In this document: piece by piece, positions 1-7,383 of the stretch
Numbering within the stretch: position 1 is the stretch's first letter
Layout: every line of letters starts with the position of its first letter
Virus record (IMG/VR): IMGVR_UViG_3300003476_000001
Coordinates: 1-23,797 of that record
DNA: 23,797 bases
DNA from: a virus
Strand: one strand, 5' to 3'
The notes under the pieces: model-generated
Seen by the model: the letters and a program-made list of their open reading frames with translations, nothing else
What the model was told of the DNA's origin: nothing
Database searches by the model: none
Translations under genes and position numbers: made by a program

Positions 1-422
1 AATATTACACTAGACTCTGTTTCTGATTCGTCAATTTGAAAAGTATCTATATTGCCTGAATATAATAGTAATGGGTCTGCAATTAGAGCATTACTGCTAT
101 CTAATAATCCTCTAAATATATCTACATCATCATTAACAACATTCTCATTCAAACAAGTAGATATAAATGTCTGATCTGCACCAGATAATGTTAAATTTAA
201 AGTTGTTTTAGTTACATCTGTTTCTTCTGTGAATGATGGTATTGATAATAAAAAAGATGATGGAGAGTAAGTTACACTTGAACCTGATATAGAAGATGTA
301 AGACTAAACCCACAATCTGTTATATTTACAGGTGTTCCAAAACCAATTGTAATGAGATGAACAGGTCTAATCTCATTTGCCGCTAATTCGTTTTTTACTG
401 CTGTTGTTAATGTTCTCGCCAT
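1..422 (-). CDS. Tail-tip/hub-like protein, 3' part cut by window edge
   Basis: The reading frame opens with ATG at 420-422 (MARTLTTAVKNEL...) and stays open to the left edge, giving about 140 residues of N-terminus. The visible part is beta-rich, with an early IRPVHLITIGF stretch and later LSGADQTFIS and FRGLLDSSNALIADP segments. These resemble the N-terminal part of the baseplate/tail-hub proteins (DUF2163-like) that follow the tape measure in siphoviruses and gene transfer agents. The gene begins inside the 3' end of the preceding 76-residue gene (50-base overlap), which implies translational coupling. Position downstream of tape measure and distal-tail genes fits a tail-tip role. The family assignment is from memory of motif style and position and is moderate. 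The C-terminus is not visible. Confidence 0.6.
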   Translation of the reverse strand, partial: MARTLTTAVKNELAANEIRPVHLITIGFGTPVNITDCGFSLTSSISGSSVTYSPSSFLLSIPSFTEETDVTKTTLNLTLSGADQTFISTCLNENVVNDDVDIFRGLLDSSNALIADPLLLYSGNIDTFQIDESETESSVI

Positions 423-603
423 AATCCTCGTAATAACTTCTTGTTATGCTTTCAGTTCCTTTTATCATGGTAAAATTAAATTTACTATCAGGTTTTTTAT
501 AAGCTTTTAAATCGTTTAAATTAGTATCTATTTCATCTTCATTGACAATTACTGTAGCTTCAAACTCTGCACTAATTAAATGAGTAATTTTATACTTTTT
601 CAT
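373..603 (-). CDS. Small hypothetical tail-module protein
   Basis: This 76-residue protein starts with MKKYKITHLISAEFEATVIV and has no recognisable domain, no membrane segment and a lysine-rich C-terminus. Its ATG (603-601) shares one base with the TAA of the upstream tail gene (TAATG), and it overlaps the next gene by 50 bases. The coupled arrangement argues that it is translated and is not a chance ORF. The position between a distal-tail-like protein and a hub-like protein suggests a small tail-assembly factor. That is inference from position only. Confidence 0.6.
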   Translation of the reverse strand: MKKYKITHLISAEFEATVIVNEDEIDTNLNDLKAYKKPDSKFNFTMIKGTESITRSYYEDYGENINNSSKKRISGK

Positions 604-1223
604 TATATGGATTCTTCTACATCAAACTCAAATTGATATAAAAGGTTTCCATCTTTGTCTGCACCTACAACACCAAACTCTTGTATGTCATTTGTTAAGT
701 GTACTGTAAAAGGTATATTGTCATAACTTACAGTTTCGTCATTTGCTAAAGCTGAAACTAAAGGTGGTTCTATTGTAACTGTAGCCGCACCTGATGAACT
801 TGTTACATCTGCTACAACCATATAAATTTTTGTGTGTCCATTAAATTTTATAAAATCACCTGTTCTTAATCTGTTTGCTGTATCTGCCGCAAATCCATCT
901 ATAGCAATCGTTGTATCTCCAGCAGTATGTGAACCATTAACAGCTAGTGTGCCTGTTTCTACACCTCTTGCATCTTCGACTTCAGGTGGGATTATTGTAA
1001 AGTTTTCTTTTGCTGATCTTTGTTTAATTATAAAAGCCATAAGTTCACCATAAATATCTGATCTTTTTCCTACAATAATTCTAGCAGTAAAACCAAATCT
1101 TTGATTATCTATTTGTCTTGAAAGTTTTTTACCTGATAATGATTTTGAAATTATTGTATTCTGTTTTGATTGAATACCCATTGTTTCAAAAGCGGCACTA
1201 GATATTGGAAATGCACCTGACAT
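603..1223 (-). CDS. Tail-tip / distal tail-like protein
   Basis: This is a 206-residue, beta-rich protein directly downstream of the tape measure. The first 65 residues contain SGKKLSRQ and QRFGFTARIIVGKR, a region I read as a tail-tube/distal-tail-like beta domain. Residues about 90-165 hold GDTTIAIDGF, LRTGDFIKFNGHTKIYMV and a glycine/alanine turn, the pattern of a small inserted beta-barrel seen in phage tail-tip proteins. The last part (PFTVHLTNDIQEF and YQFEFDVEESI) returns to the first domain. The start overlaps the tape-measure stop as TAATG, and the end overlaps the next gene in the same way. A distal tail (Dit-like) or minor tail role fits the gene order. No sequence motif proves the exact role. 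Confidence 0.6.
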   Translation of the reverse strand: MSGAFPISSAAFETMGIQSKQNTIISKSLSGKKLSRQIDNQRFGFTARIIVGKRSDIYGELMAFIIKQRSAKENFTIIPPEVEDARGVETGTLAVNGSHTAGDTTIAIDGFAADTANRLRTGDFIKFNGHTKIYMVVADVTSSSGAATVTIEPPLVSALANDETVSYDNIPFTVHLTNDIQEFGVVGADKDGNLLYQFEFDVEESI

Positions 1224-2929
1224 TAAATTAATTCTCCTCTACCTTTTTCTGCTAAAGCATTATTTATTATTGATGTAATAGTACCTCTGTTTTCTACTAA
1301 TGCTTGGTCAAACCCTCTTGAATCTATTGTGTTAATTGTAAAATTAACATTAACAGCACTACCACCTGTTCCCCTTGCGGCTTGTGTAATCTGCCCTGTA
1401 GAATTAGGTATAAACATTTCAGCACCTTGTTCTCCTACAATTATTGGTTTTCCTTTTGAAACTGCACCACCTTTAGCAAAACCTAAAAATGATCTTGCCA
1501 TACTAAATAATGAACCACCACCACTTAAAGCCGCTTGTTTTTCTTTTTCTCTTGTAATCAATTTTTCTATTGCTAACTCTGCTATTTTACGAGCAACTAT
1601 TTCAACAAGAGCCGCTACAATATTTATTAAAAATTTTTCTGCCATGTTTTTAAAAGTATCAGATAATTTTTCTCCCAATACTATTGATCTTGCGATTCCT
1701 TGTGACATAGTTGTTATGCCATTGTTTATACTTTCAGCAATAATCATTCTGATGTTATTAACTTTATCTTCAAATCCTTTTAAAACATTATCGTTCATTT
1801 CTTTAAATTTATTCATAGCTTTTTCTGTTGCTGATGGGACTCTTACAGATAGTTCATGTTCGAAATCCCTTATAATTTGCAAACTAGATTCTAATGGTTC
1901 GACAAAACCCTCATTAGCATCTGCACCTGATAATATATCTGATAAACTTTGTACTTCTTCTTTAACTTCTTTTGATACTCCAGCTAATTCTTTAAATCTT
2001 CTATTAATATCATTTATTATTAAACCAACCCCAGCTATTTTTGTTAAGAATCCACCAAATGTAATTGCTAATAATCCTATTACAGATTGAAAATCTCTAA
2101 AATTTTGTGTTAGAATTTTAAGAGCATTTGATAATTTTAAGATGGCTACTGCTAAATTTTCTCCCATCTGTTTGCTTAATCTTCTTATTGCTTCATCATT
2201 AGTTTCTGTAAATTTTTTTAAATCTCCTAATTGTGATTTAAGTTCATCAAAAAATCCTGCCGCTATTTCTGTTTGTATTGTAAAAAAAGCATCTTTTAAG
2301 TTTGATATAGTACCTGATAAAGTGTTTGCTAATTTATTTGTAAGTTCTCCAAACTTACCACCTGTTCCAAATGCTTTTGCTAATCCTTTTATTGATTCAT
2401 CAACACTAACTTTTACTCCAGCAGAAAACCCAGCCATAGCAGTAACAGCCCTATCTCTAAATAAATCTGCTGAACCTATACCAGCACTAAACGATCTTTG
2501 TATTTGCTGTGATGCTAAAGCAAAATCGCCACCTAATTGAACTGCTGTGTTACCTGTTATTTTTAAAAGTTCTTCAAATGTAATACCAAGAGATTCGGCT
2601 TTTTCTGAAACTGTTGCTAAAGCAGTTACACCTTGTTGTATATTAGATAATTCAAAAGGAGTTGTTTTTGCAAATTTAGTAACTGTATCTAGTGCGGCTT
2701 TACCTTTTCTTGCACTTCCAAATAATGCTTCTAATTGTACTCCCAATTCTTCAATTTGCATTCCAGCTTTGACTATTCCTCGAATGACAACTCCAGCACC
2801 AAGACCAATAAAAGCATTTCTTAAATTAAAAACAGCACCTTTGACTTTTGACAAAGCACCTTGAACATTATCAAGTGCTTTTTTTGTTTTATCTCGTGCT
2901 ACTATATCTATGTTTAATCTTTGTGCCAT
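1223..2929 (-). CDS. Tape measure protein
   Basis: A 568-residue protein that sets tail length and serves as the scaffold around which tail tube subunits assemble. The N-terminus (MAQRLNIDIVARDKTKKALD, then a glycine-rich hydrophobic helix near residues 35-55) matches the tape-measure N-terminal domain. ALFGSARKGKAALDTVTKFA and TPFELSNIQQGVTAL are typical of that family. Hydrophobic helices lie around residues 255-310 and 430-460. The C-terminus carries FAKGGAVSKGKPIIVGEQGAE, the motif common at tape-measure ends. It sits immediately after the frameshifted tail chaperone, the classical order, with its ATG overlapping the frameshift-frame TAA. The length is short for the family. At about 0.15 nm per residue it predicts a tail of about 85 nm (a known scaling rule; the tail itself was not measured). 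Confidence 0.93.
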   Translation of the reverse strand: MAQRLNIDIVARDKTKKALDNVQGALSKVKGAVFNLRNAFIGLGAGVVIRGIVKAGMQIEELGVQLEALFGSARKGKAALDTVTKFAKTTPFELSNIQQGVTALATVSEKAESLGITFEELLKITGNTAVQLGGDFALASQQIQRSFSAGIGSADLFRDRAVTAMAGFSAGVKVSVDESIKGLAKAFGTGGKFGELTNKLANTLSGTISNLKDAFFTIQTEIAAGFFDELKSQLGDLKKFTETNDEAIRRLSKQMGENLAVAILKLSNALKILTQNFRDFQSVIGLLAITFGGFLTKIAGVGLIINDINRRFKELAGVSKEVKEEVQSLSDILSGADANEGFVEPLESSLQIIRDFEHELSVRVPSATEKAMNKFKEMNDNVLKGFEDKVNNIRMIIAESINNGITTMSQGIARSIVLGEKLSDTFKNMAEKFLINIVAALVEIVARKIAELAIEKLITREKEKQAALSGGGSLFSMARSFLGFAKGGAVSKGKPIIVGEQGAEMFIPNSTGQITQAARGTGGSAVNVNFTINTIDSRGFDQALVENRGTITSIINNALAEKGRGELI

Positions 2930-3458
2930 TATCTATATTTATTTGCTTGTGCTAAGTTCTTTTGAGTTTTATACTCATCTTGTTCTTTTTTCAAGTAAGC
3001 TATCCATAAATTAAAATGATAAATAGGCATTTCAAGAACTTTTTGTATTGGTAGTTTAAGTCTATCAGCAACCACTAACATAGACTTTATATCAGGGTCG
3101 CTATTTACTTTTTTTCTGCGTACTCGTATGATGCGTCTGCAAGTATTTTATTGGCTATATTAGCAATAACATTTGAATCAGCTTTTCTTCTTAATTCTAT
3201 TTTATCTTCTAATTTAAAAGCTTTTTTAAGATTACCTTTTTCATCTTTTATTTGAAGTTTCATAATTAACAAATCAACTAATACTGTTAAATCAGCAAAA
3301 TTATTAGATTTCTTAAAAATTATATTTTTTTCTTCAAGTGTTAAAGGTTCAGAATAAAATAAAGATGGATTACCTTGATCGTCTTTCCATTCAGGAACTT
3401 CAATCGTAATCGTTTGCAGAGTCTCAAAATGAGTTTTGACTCTATCAATTATTGACAT
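2929..3458 (-). CDS. Tail assembly chaperone, -1 frameshift fusion (gpG-T analogue)
   Basis: Reading through the slippery heptamer A AAA AAG at 3114-3108 with a -1 shift joins the 117-residue upstream frame to 59 further codons, giving a 176-residue product. The extension starts VNSDPDIKSMLVVADRLKLP and contains HFNLWIAYLKKEQDEY, the tryptophan/acidic style of lambda T-like extensions. It ends at a TAA (2931-2929) that shares one base with the tape-measure ATG. In lambda-like phages this fusion bridges tail tube and tape measure during assembly and is absent from the finished virion. The extension has no convincing start codon of its own in the right place, and leaving it out would leave a 175-base gap in an otherwise packed operon. 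Recoding efficiency cannot be judged from sequence. Confidence 0.88.
3105..3458 (-). CDS. Tail assembly chaperone, unshifted product (gpG analogue)
   Basis: The 117-residue zero-frame product starts MSIIDRVKTHFETLQTITIE and contains EPLTLEEKNIIFKKS, LKKAFKLEDKIELRRKADSN and a helical C-terminus ending in YAEKK. The length, helical content and location between tail tube and tape measure match lambda gpG-type chaperones. The zero-frame stop TAA (3107-3105) lies directly after the slippery AAG codon, so most ribosomes would end here and a minority would shift. It begins 6 bases after the tail-tube stop with no strong ribosome binding site, which suggests coupling to that gene. Confidence 0.88.
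   Translation of the reverse strand: MSIIDRVKTHFETLQTITIEVPEWKDDQGNPSLFYSEPLTLEEKNIIFKKSNNFADLTVLVDLLIMKLQIKDEKGNLKKAFKLEDKIELRRKADSNVIANIANKILADASYEYAEKK
3108..3114 (-). other. Programmed -1 ribosomal frameshift slippery site
   Basis: On the minus strand the codons read GAA AAA AAG TAA. The heptamer A AAA AAG is in the correct X XXY YYZ phase and is the efficient bacterial slippery sequence known from dnaX. The stop immediately downstream would pause ribosomes on the site. I did not find a clear internal Shine-Dalgarno sequence 10-14 bases upstream or a strong stem just downstream. Confidence 0.88.
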
Positions 3459-3464
3459 AAATTA

Positions 3465-3851
3465 TTATTCAGTTCCGATTGTTAAAGCACCTGTTCCTTG
3501 AAAAGTAACTGATCTTGCAACTACTCCATCTAAAGGTTGTGATACTGACATTCCTGTAATAACACTTGCACCCTCAAATTTTCTATCACCAGATGAACTT
3601 CCCTCAGGTAGTAATTTAAAAGTTATACTTGCACCAGCGACTAATGATGTTTGGACACTATCCGCTTCGTCAAAGTGCATTTCTAAAGTACCTGAGAATG
3701 ATGTTCTACCAGCAATAAAAGTTTTTGCTGAATCAGCCATTTTTGTGCTTTCAACAACATCTCCTGTTGTTTCTAAAGTGAATGAAACAAGTTCGCCAAC
3801 TGCTGAGCCGCCAACTACTACTTCACCCTCTTTACCATGATGTACTGCCAT
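3465..3851 (-). CDS. Major tail tube protein
   Basis: A 128-residue protein starting MAVHHGKEGEVVVGGSAVGE, then FTLETTGDVVESTKMADSAK and TSFSGTLEMHFDE. The alternating beta strands, the D-V-V-E-S-T-K-M segment and the SFSGT turn are characteristic of the small tail-tube family of siphoviruses. The C-terminus (VARSVTFQGTGALTIG) is the usual closing strand with a TFQGTG turn. The start is preceded by AGGAGAAAAAA, a strong ribosome binding site consistent with high expression. It lies just upstream of the tail chaperone pair. Confidence 0.87.
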   Translation of the reverse strand: MAVHHGKEGEVVVGGSAVGELVSFTLETTGDVVESTKMADSAKTFIAGRTSFSGTLEMHFDEADSVQTSLVAGASITFKLLPEGSSSGDRKFEGASVITGMSVSQPLDGVVARSVTFQGTGALTIGTE

Positions 3852-3879
3852 TTTTTTCTCCTATAATTAAATTGTTATA

Positions 3880-4080
3880 TTAGTTTTCTTCTTCTTCGTC
3901 AATTTCTTCTTCTTCATCATCTTCAAATTCTTCTTCATCTTCAAATGACTCATCTTCTTCATCTCTAAGTTCAGCAAGTAAATCTTTGATTTCTTCACAC
4001 ATTAAAGATTCTTTATCATGCAGTTTTTCTACACTATCTATTTTCTTTTCTATTTTATCAATTATCTTATCTTTGTTCAT
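3880..4080 (-). CDS. Small acidic protein between tail terminator and tail tube
   Basis: A 66-residue protein starting MNKDKIIDKIEKKIDSVEKL. The start at 4080 is chosen over a longer frame reaching 4122 because AGGAGATATT sits directly before this ATG and the longer start lies inside the upstream gene. The first half is a predicted amphipathic helix. The last 30 residues are almost all glutamate and aspartate (for example EEEFEDDEEEEIDEEEEN). No family is recognised. Acidic tails of this sort can mimic nucleic acid or hold basic partners. Whether it is a virion part or an assembly factor cannot be told. Confidence 0.75.
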   Translation of the reverse strand: MNKDKIIDKIEKKIDSVEKLHDKESLMCEEIKDLLAELRDEEDESFEDEEEFEDDEEEEIDEEEEN

Positions 4081-4088
4081 AATATCTC

Positions 4089-4526
4089 CTATGGTGTTCC
4101 AGCTTGAAACTCGTAAGTACACCTAATAGTCATTCTTATACCGCCTATTGGAAACAATGTACCCTCGTCAGTTTCTACAGATATAACTTCTGTATCAAGT
4201 GCATTACCACTTCTTGTAATATCAGATTCTATGGCAGTTTCAATAGCAGTAATTAATTCATTTCTTTTTGTATCAATATTAACTTCTGCACCCTTGACAA
4301 ATCCTAATATAAGAAAATCAATAACACCTATCCTTGTTTTAGCACCAATACCTATTTCTTGATCTTCTCTTGTTTCTTCAGATGTTTGTATTATTACTGC
4401 TGGATATTGTTTATCTGATAATTCATCTAATTGAAAAGGTTGTCTTGTAGCTTTAATTATATCAGGGCTAGATATAGCTGATATGACAGATAATAAGTTT
4501 GATGCAATATTTTCTCTTTTACTCAT
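4089..4526 (-). CDS. Tail terminator / tail completion protein
   Basis: A 145-residue protein starting MSKRENIASNLLSVISAISS. It contains LDELSDKQYPAVIIQTSEE, RIGVIDFLILGFVKG and, near the end, GGIRMTIRCTYEFQAG. An N-terminal helix, then a beta sheet and a terminal strand with TYEF, match tail terminator proteins (lambda gpU-like) that cap the tail tube before head joining. Its order, after an HK97 gp10-like protein and before the tail tube, is the canonical one. The start overlaps the upstream stop as ATGA. Confidence 0.75.
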   Translation of the reverse strand: MSKRENIASNLLSVISAISSPDIIKATRQPFQLDELSDKQYPAVIIQTSEETREDQEIGIGAKTRIGVIDFLILGFVKGAEVNIDTKRNELITAIETAIESDITRSGNALDTEVISVETDEGTLFPIGGIRMTIRCTYEFQAGTP

Positions 4527-4999
4527 ATTTTAAACTTCCTTAATTCTTTTTCTACAAATTTATTGAATGTTCTTTGTATAATCTTTTCTGTCCTAGTATT
4601 AAAGCCAAAAAATTTTCTTTGTGGGTCAGTAGTTACTTGGTTGAAAAAAGCTTTGTCTATCTCATCTTTTCTACTAAATGCTAAAGATATTTTATGTTTT
4701 CCTGTTTTCTTTACCATTGATGGATTTAAAGAACCTAACATTCTACCTGTATAAAATAAATCAACTACTGTTGGTTTTCCCTCTCTTTGTAATTGTTTTA
4801 AATATCCCTCAGAATATGGTGCAAATCTTCTATCATTAAAATCAATACCTTTTTTAGTTTTAGTTCTAATTATATCTACTAATTGAAAACCAGCTTGTTT
4901 AACACCTTTGTCAATTATTCTTGGCAAGACAGAACCAAACTTTTTAAATTTAGCCGCTACTTGTTTTTGATTTGTTTTAATATTTAGATTGACAGCCAT
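4523..4999 (-). CDS. Neck protein, HK97 gp10-like
   Basis: A 158-residue basic protein starting MAVNLNIKTNQKQVAAKFKK. It contains IDKGVKQAGFQLVDIIRTKT, then FAPYSEGYLKQLQREGKPTV, the layout of HK97 gp10-like/virion morphogenesis proteins. These have an N-terminal helix, a loop carrying [RK]-x-x-PY, and a glycine-phenylalanine turn (RKFFGFN). The family joins head completion proteins to the tail. The start overlaps the previous stop as TAATG and the end overlaps the terminator gene by four bases. Confidence 0.75.
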   Translation of the reverse strand: MAVNLNIKTNQKQVAAKFKKFGSVLPRIIDKGVKQAGFQLVDIIRTKTKKGIDFNDRRFAPYSEGYLKQLQREGKPTVVDLFYTGRMLGSLNPSMVKKTGKHKISLAFSRKDEIDKAFFNQVTTDPQRKFFGFNTRTEKIIQRTFNKFVEKELRKFKI

Positions 5000-5484
5000 T
5001 ATCTATTCAATCGTCTATATCCATGTAAAGGTTCTCTTTCATTAGATACGATTGAACCATCTGCTGTAGAATCATATTCAACACCATCTTCTAGTATTGA
5101 TCTAAATTCTCTATTATATTCTGACATATAATATTCACCCATTCTTTCAAATCTATCTTTATCTGTTTCAGGTCTGAACTTTGTTAATGCTGGTAGATAA
5201 AATCTTCCTAAAAATAAATATACACCAGCCCTTTCAAACTGATCTAAATTTACTTTTGTGTTTTCCATCTCAACAGTATTTAAAACTGTAATATCTGTAT
5301 AGACATTTGTTTTGTAAGTTGGAAACCACTCTATTCTTAATTGTCTTAAAATATCATTTGTAGTTTGTGCTAGAAAATTTGTTGTTTCTGTAGCTGTTGT
5401 AGATATACCAAAATCAAAAGCATCAGGTTGATACTTTAAAACATCAGAAGTTGTTATTACATTTGCACCTGTAAAATTAGCCAT
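4999..5484 (-). CDS. Head-tail connector / adaptor protein
   Basis: A 161-residue protein starting MANFTGANVITTSDVLKYQP. The helical stretch with AGVYLFLGRFYLPALTKFRP and the arginine/tyrosine-rich region RMGEYYMSEYNREFRSILED fit the all-helical head completion (gp6/gp15-like) adaptors placed under the portal. The C-terminus (NEREPLHGYRRLNR) is extended and could contact portal or neck. Position between capsid and gp10-like genes supports it. A weak AGGTAAATGTC precedes the ATG. Confidence 0.65.
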   Translation of the reverse strand: MANFTGANVITTSDVLKYQPDAFDFGISTTATETTNFLAQTTNDILRQLRIEWFPTYKTNVYTDITVLNTVEMENTKVNLDQFERAGVYLFLGRFYLPALTKFRPETDKDRFERMGEYYMSEYNREFRSILEDGVEYDSTADGSIVSNEREPLHGYRRLNR

Positions 5485-5516
5485 GACATTTACCTATAAA
5501 CCAATCTACAAATTTT

Positions 5517-5732
5517 TTAATCTTTTTTTTTAGTTTTTTTAACATTCTTTTTTCTCTTTGGTTTTAATGTAACGACTTTATCAGAAATGTCATTTACTGT
5601 CGCTTTTTTAATTTCTTTTTTTACATCATCAAGAGGAACATAACCTCTCATTTTAAAATGTGCTACGTTTGCTTCGTATTGTATTTTTGATCTAATAATG
5701 GTTTTTTTTCCATTTGTTAATTTTATGTCCAT
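5517..5732 (-). CDS. Small basic protein downstream of capsid
   Basis: A 71-residue protein, MDIKLTNGKKTIIRSKIQYE at the start, with a lysine-rich tail (KPKRKKNVKKTKKKD). AGGAGATTAAT precedes its ATG. No family is recognised. Small proteins at this place, between major capsid and the first connector, are often head-completion or capsid-associated proteins. The basic tail could touch DNA. Function is unassigned. Confidence 0.65.
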   Translation of the reverse strand: MDIKLTNGKKTIIRSKIQYEANVAHFKMRGYVPLDDVKKEIKKATVNDISDKVVTLKPKRKKNVKKTKKKD

Positions 5733-5751
5733 ATTAATCTCCTTTTTAACT

Positions 5752-5775
5752 GCGAGGGCAGTCTCCCGCCCTCAC
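5752..5775 (-). promoter_or_regulatory. GC-rich hairpin after the capsid gene
   Basis: Read leftward, GTGAGGGC and GCCCTCGC can form an 8-pair stem (one G-U) around an 8-base loop. It lies 11 bases after the capsid stop and just before the next ribosome binding site. No T-run follows, so it is not a standard intrinsic terminator. It may protect the upstream capsid mRNA end, act as a weak attenuator, or be an RNA processing site. Confidence 0.55.
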
Positions 5776-5786
5776 AAAGTATTAAA

Positions 5787-6647
5787 TTATCCTTGAATTG
5801 ATGAGTCTGCTTCGATCTCACAACCATTAGCGTCATTTAATTCACCGACACCATATACTGCTGTTGCTACAATCTCGTCTGCTCTTAAACTCGCATCTCT
5901 TTGAGTTTCGATTTTTAAGTCTTGCATCATTGCTAATCCTAAAGCATCTGGATTAAATACTGCACCTTTGTAATCTCCTGTTGTTCCCGGATCATTACTT
6001 GATGAGTCTGTCATATTTGAAGTTTCAAATATATTTACACCAGCGATCTGACCTACTAAAGATGATCTTAGTATTTCATTTCCAACACCCGGATTTGGGT
6101 TTGCAAATGTATTTGTAAGACCTGATTTTAGATCAAATGCTACTTGTGGGTGGATTACAGCATTTAGGTTTTCACCTGATACACCAGCCGCTCTTAATTT
6201 TGCTACTGCTTGAAATATCAATGCCGCTGACATAACTGTTGAAGCTGAACCTACAGTAGTTGAAAAACCACCGAATAAAGCTGTTAAGTCTTTGTCAACT
6301 TTTTTTGCAATTGCCTCACCAAATAATCTACCAATATCTGCCGCAACATTTCTTGGTGCCGCATTTCTTCCTAGATCAGTTAATGTAGTCATAATTCCAT
6401 TTTCAGAACAAGTGATTGTTACTGAAGTTGGGTTGATTGCTGTGTTAGATAAATCAGATGCTTCCGATACTGCCGCCGCTGATACAGCCGCATAAATTGG
6501 AACTTCAACTGACTTTCCACCACCTGTTACTGCATAGTTTCTTACAAGTGGTCTCATTATTGATCTTTCACTTGCTACGAACAATGCTTCTGCCACTATC
6601 TCTGTGTATAGTTCCGATAGTGTAGAACTTGTGCTTTCGTTTGCCAT
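5787..6647 (-). CDS. Major capsid protein, HK97 fold
   Basis: A 286-residue protein starting MANESTSSTLSELYTEIVAE. Typical features are SIMRPLVRNYAVTGGGKSVE near residues 29-48 (N-arm to E-loop), TSVTITCSENGIMTTLTDLG, the spine-helix region IGRLFGEAIAKKVDKDLTAL, and AVIHPQVAFDLKSGLTNTF in the P-domain. AVFNPDALGLAMMQDLKIE and RDASLRADEIVATAVYGVGE close the fold, with the conserved D-x-x-x-R-A-D-E-I and Y-G segments. No N-terminal prohead protease delta domain is fused. A separate scaffold gene precedes it. AAGGTAAATAAAA before the ATG is the ribosome binding site. Confidence 0.92.
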   Translation of the reverse strand: MANESTSSTLSELYTEIVAEALFVASERSIMRPLVRNYAVTGGGKSVEVPIYAAVSAAAVSEASDLSNTAINPTSVTITCSENGIMTTLTDLGRNAAPRNVAADIGRLFGEAIAKKVDKDLTALFGGFSTTVGSASTVMSAALIFQAVAKLRAAGVSGENLNAVIHPQVAFDLKSGLTNTFANPNPGVGNEILRSSLVGQIAGVNIFETSNMTDSSSNDPGTTGDYKGAVFNPDALGLAMMQDLKIETQRDASLRADEIVATAVYGVGELNDANGCEIEADSSIQG

Positions 6648-6661
6648 TTTTATTTACCTTG

Positions 6662-7369
6662 TTATTTATTGTTTAAGTTTATTTGAGTAGGTGCAGAATC
6701 TCTTTGTTTGCGATACTCAGCATACTTTTTTCGATCCTCCGCCTTGCTCATGTCTAAGTCCTGAATATTAAAAGGTTTTACAGTTTTCCCCTCAATGCTA
6801 TTCTGGCTACCTGAACCAGACAATGACCCTTTTCGGAAATGTGGGTTAGCATCTAAAAACTCATTTACTCGATCTTCAATTGTAAGTAGTTCTCCCTTTG
6901 GGTTGTATCTTATGTTTTTATTATTATCAAGTATTTCTATTCGACCATCATCATTATAATTTACTTCGTTTTTTAATAATGACACTACTTGATCTGGTGC
7001 AATAGCATTACTTTTAGAAGCTAAAGATAATATAGAATTATCTACATTGATTGTTTTTACTTTGCTTTTCCAATCAGCTAATTCTTTGTCTTTCTCAGCT
7101 ATTCTAGCTTTCATAAGATTTTCTAAATCAGCTTTTGTTTTAGCTTCTTGTATTTGTTTTTCTTTTAAAATTTCTTCTTCTTTTTTTCTAGCTTCATCAA
7201 CTTGTCTTTGATGTTTTGCTTTCTCAGCTTCTAGTCTTTGCTTGACTATTCTATCAACATCTTCTTGATTAAAACTTGGTGTTGGTTTTGTTTCGTCAGT
7301 TTGAGTTTGTTTAACTTCAGCTTCCTGAACATCATTTTTCGGTTGATTAACCTGTTTGTCGTCTGACAT
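6662..7369 (-). CDS. Capsid scaffolding protein
   Basis: A 235-residue, highly charged protein with a glutamine/glutamate-rich N-terminus. A long coiled coil spans about residues 35-105 (IVKQRLEAEKAKHQRQVDE and repeats of KEEEILKEKQIQEAK). A looser C-terminal part contains DANPHFRKGSLSGSGSQN and a closing basic helix KAEDRKKYAEYRKQRDS. This is the standard build of a phage scaffold: coiled coil plus C-terminal helix that binds coat protein. It sits between MuF protein and capsid, the expected order, with GGAGAAACA before the ATG. Confidence 0.88.
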   Translation of the reverse strand: MSDDKQVNQPKNDVQEAEVKQTQTDETKPTPSFNQEDVDRIVKQRLEAEKAKHQRQVDEARKKEEEILKEKQIQEAKTKADLENLMKARIAEKDKELADWKSKVKTINVDNSILSLASKSNAIAPDQVVSLLKNEVNYNDDGRIEILDNNKNIRYNPKGELLTIEDRVNEFLDANPHFRKGSLSGSGSQNSIEGKTVKPFNIQDLDMSKAEDRKKYAEYRKQRDSAPTQINLNNK

Positions 7370-7383
7370 TGTTTCTCCTATGT

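Noticed and set aside
1329-2864. Long rightward open frames (253, 132 and 105 codons) opposite the tape measure gene
   Set aside because: They are antisense shadows of a clear tape measure gene. Their composition is rich in Ser, Pro, Ile and Leu, as expected from reverse-complement reading, and they lack ribosome binding sites.
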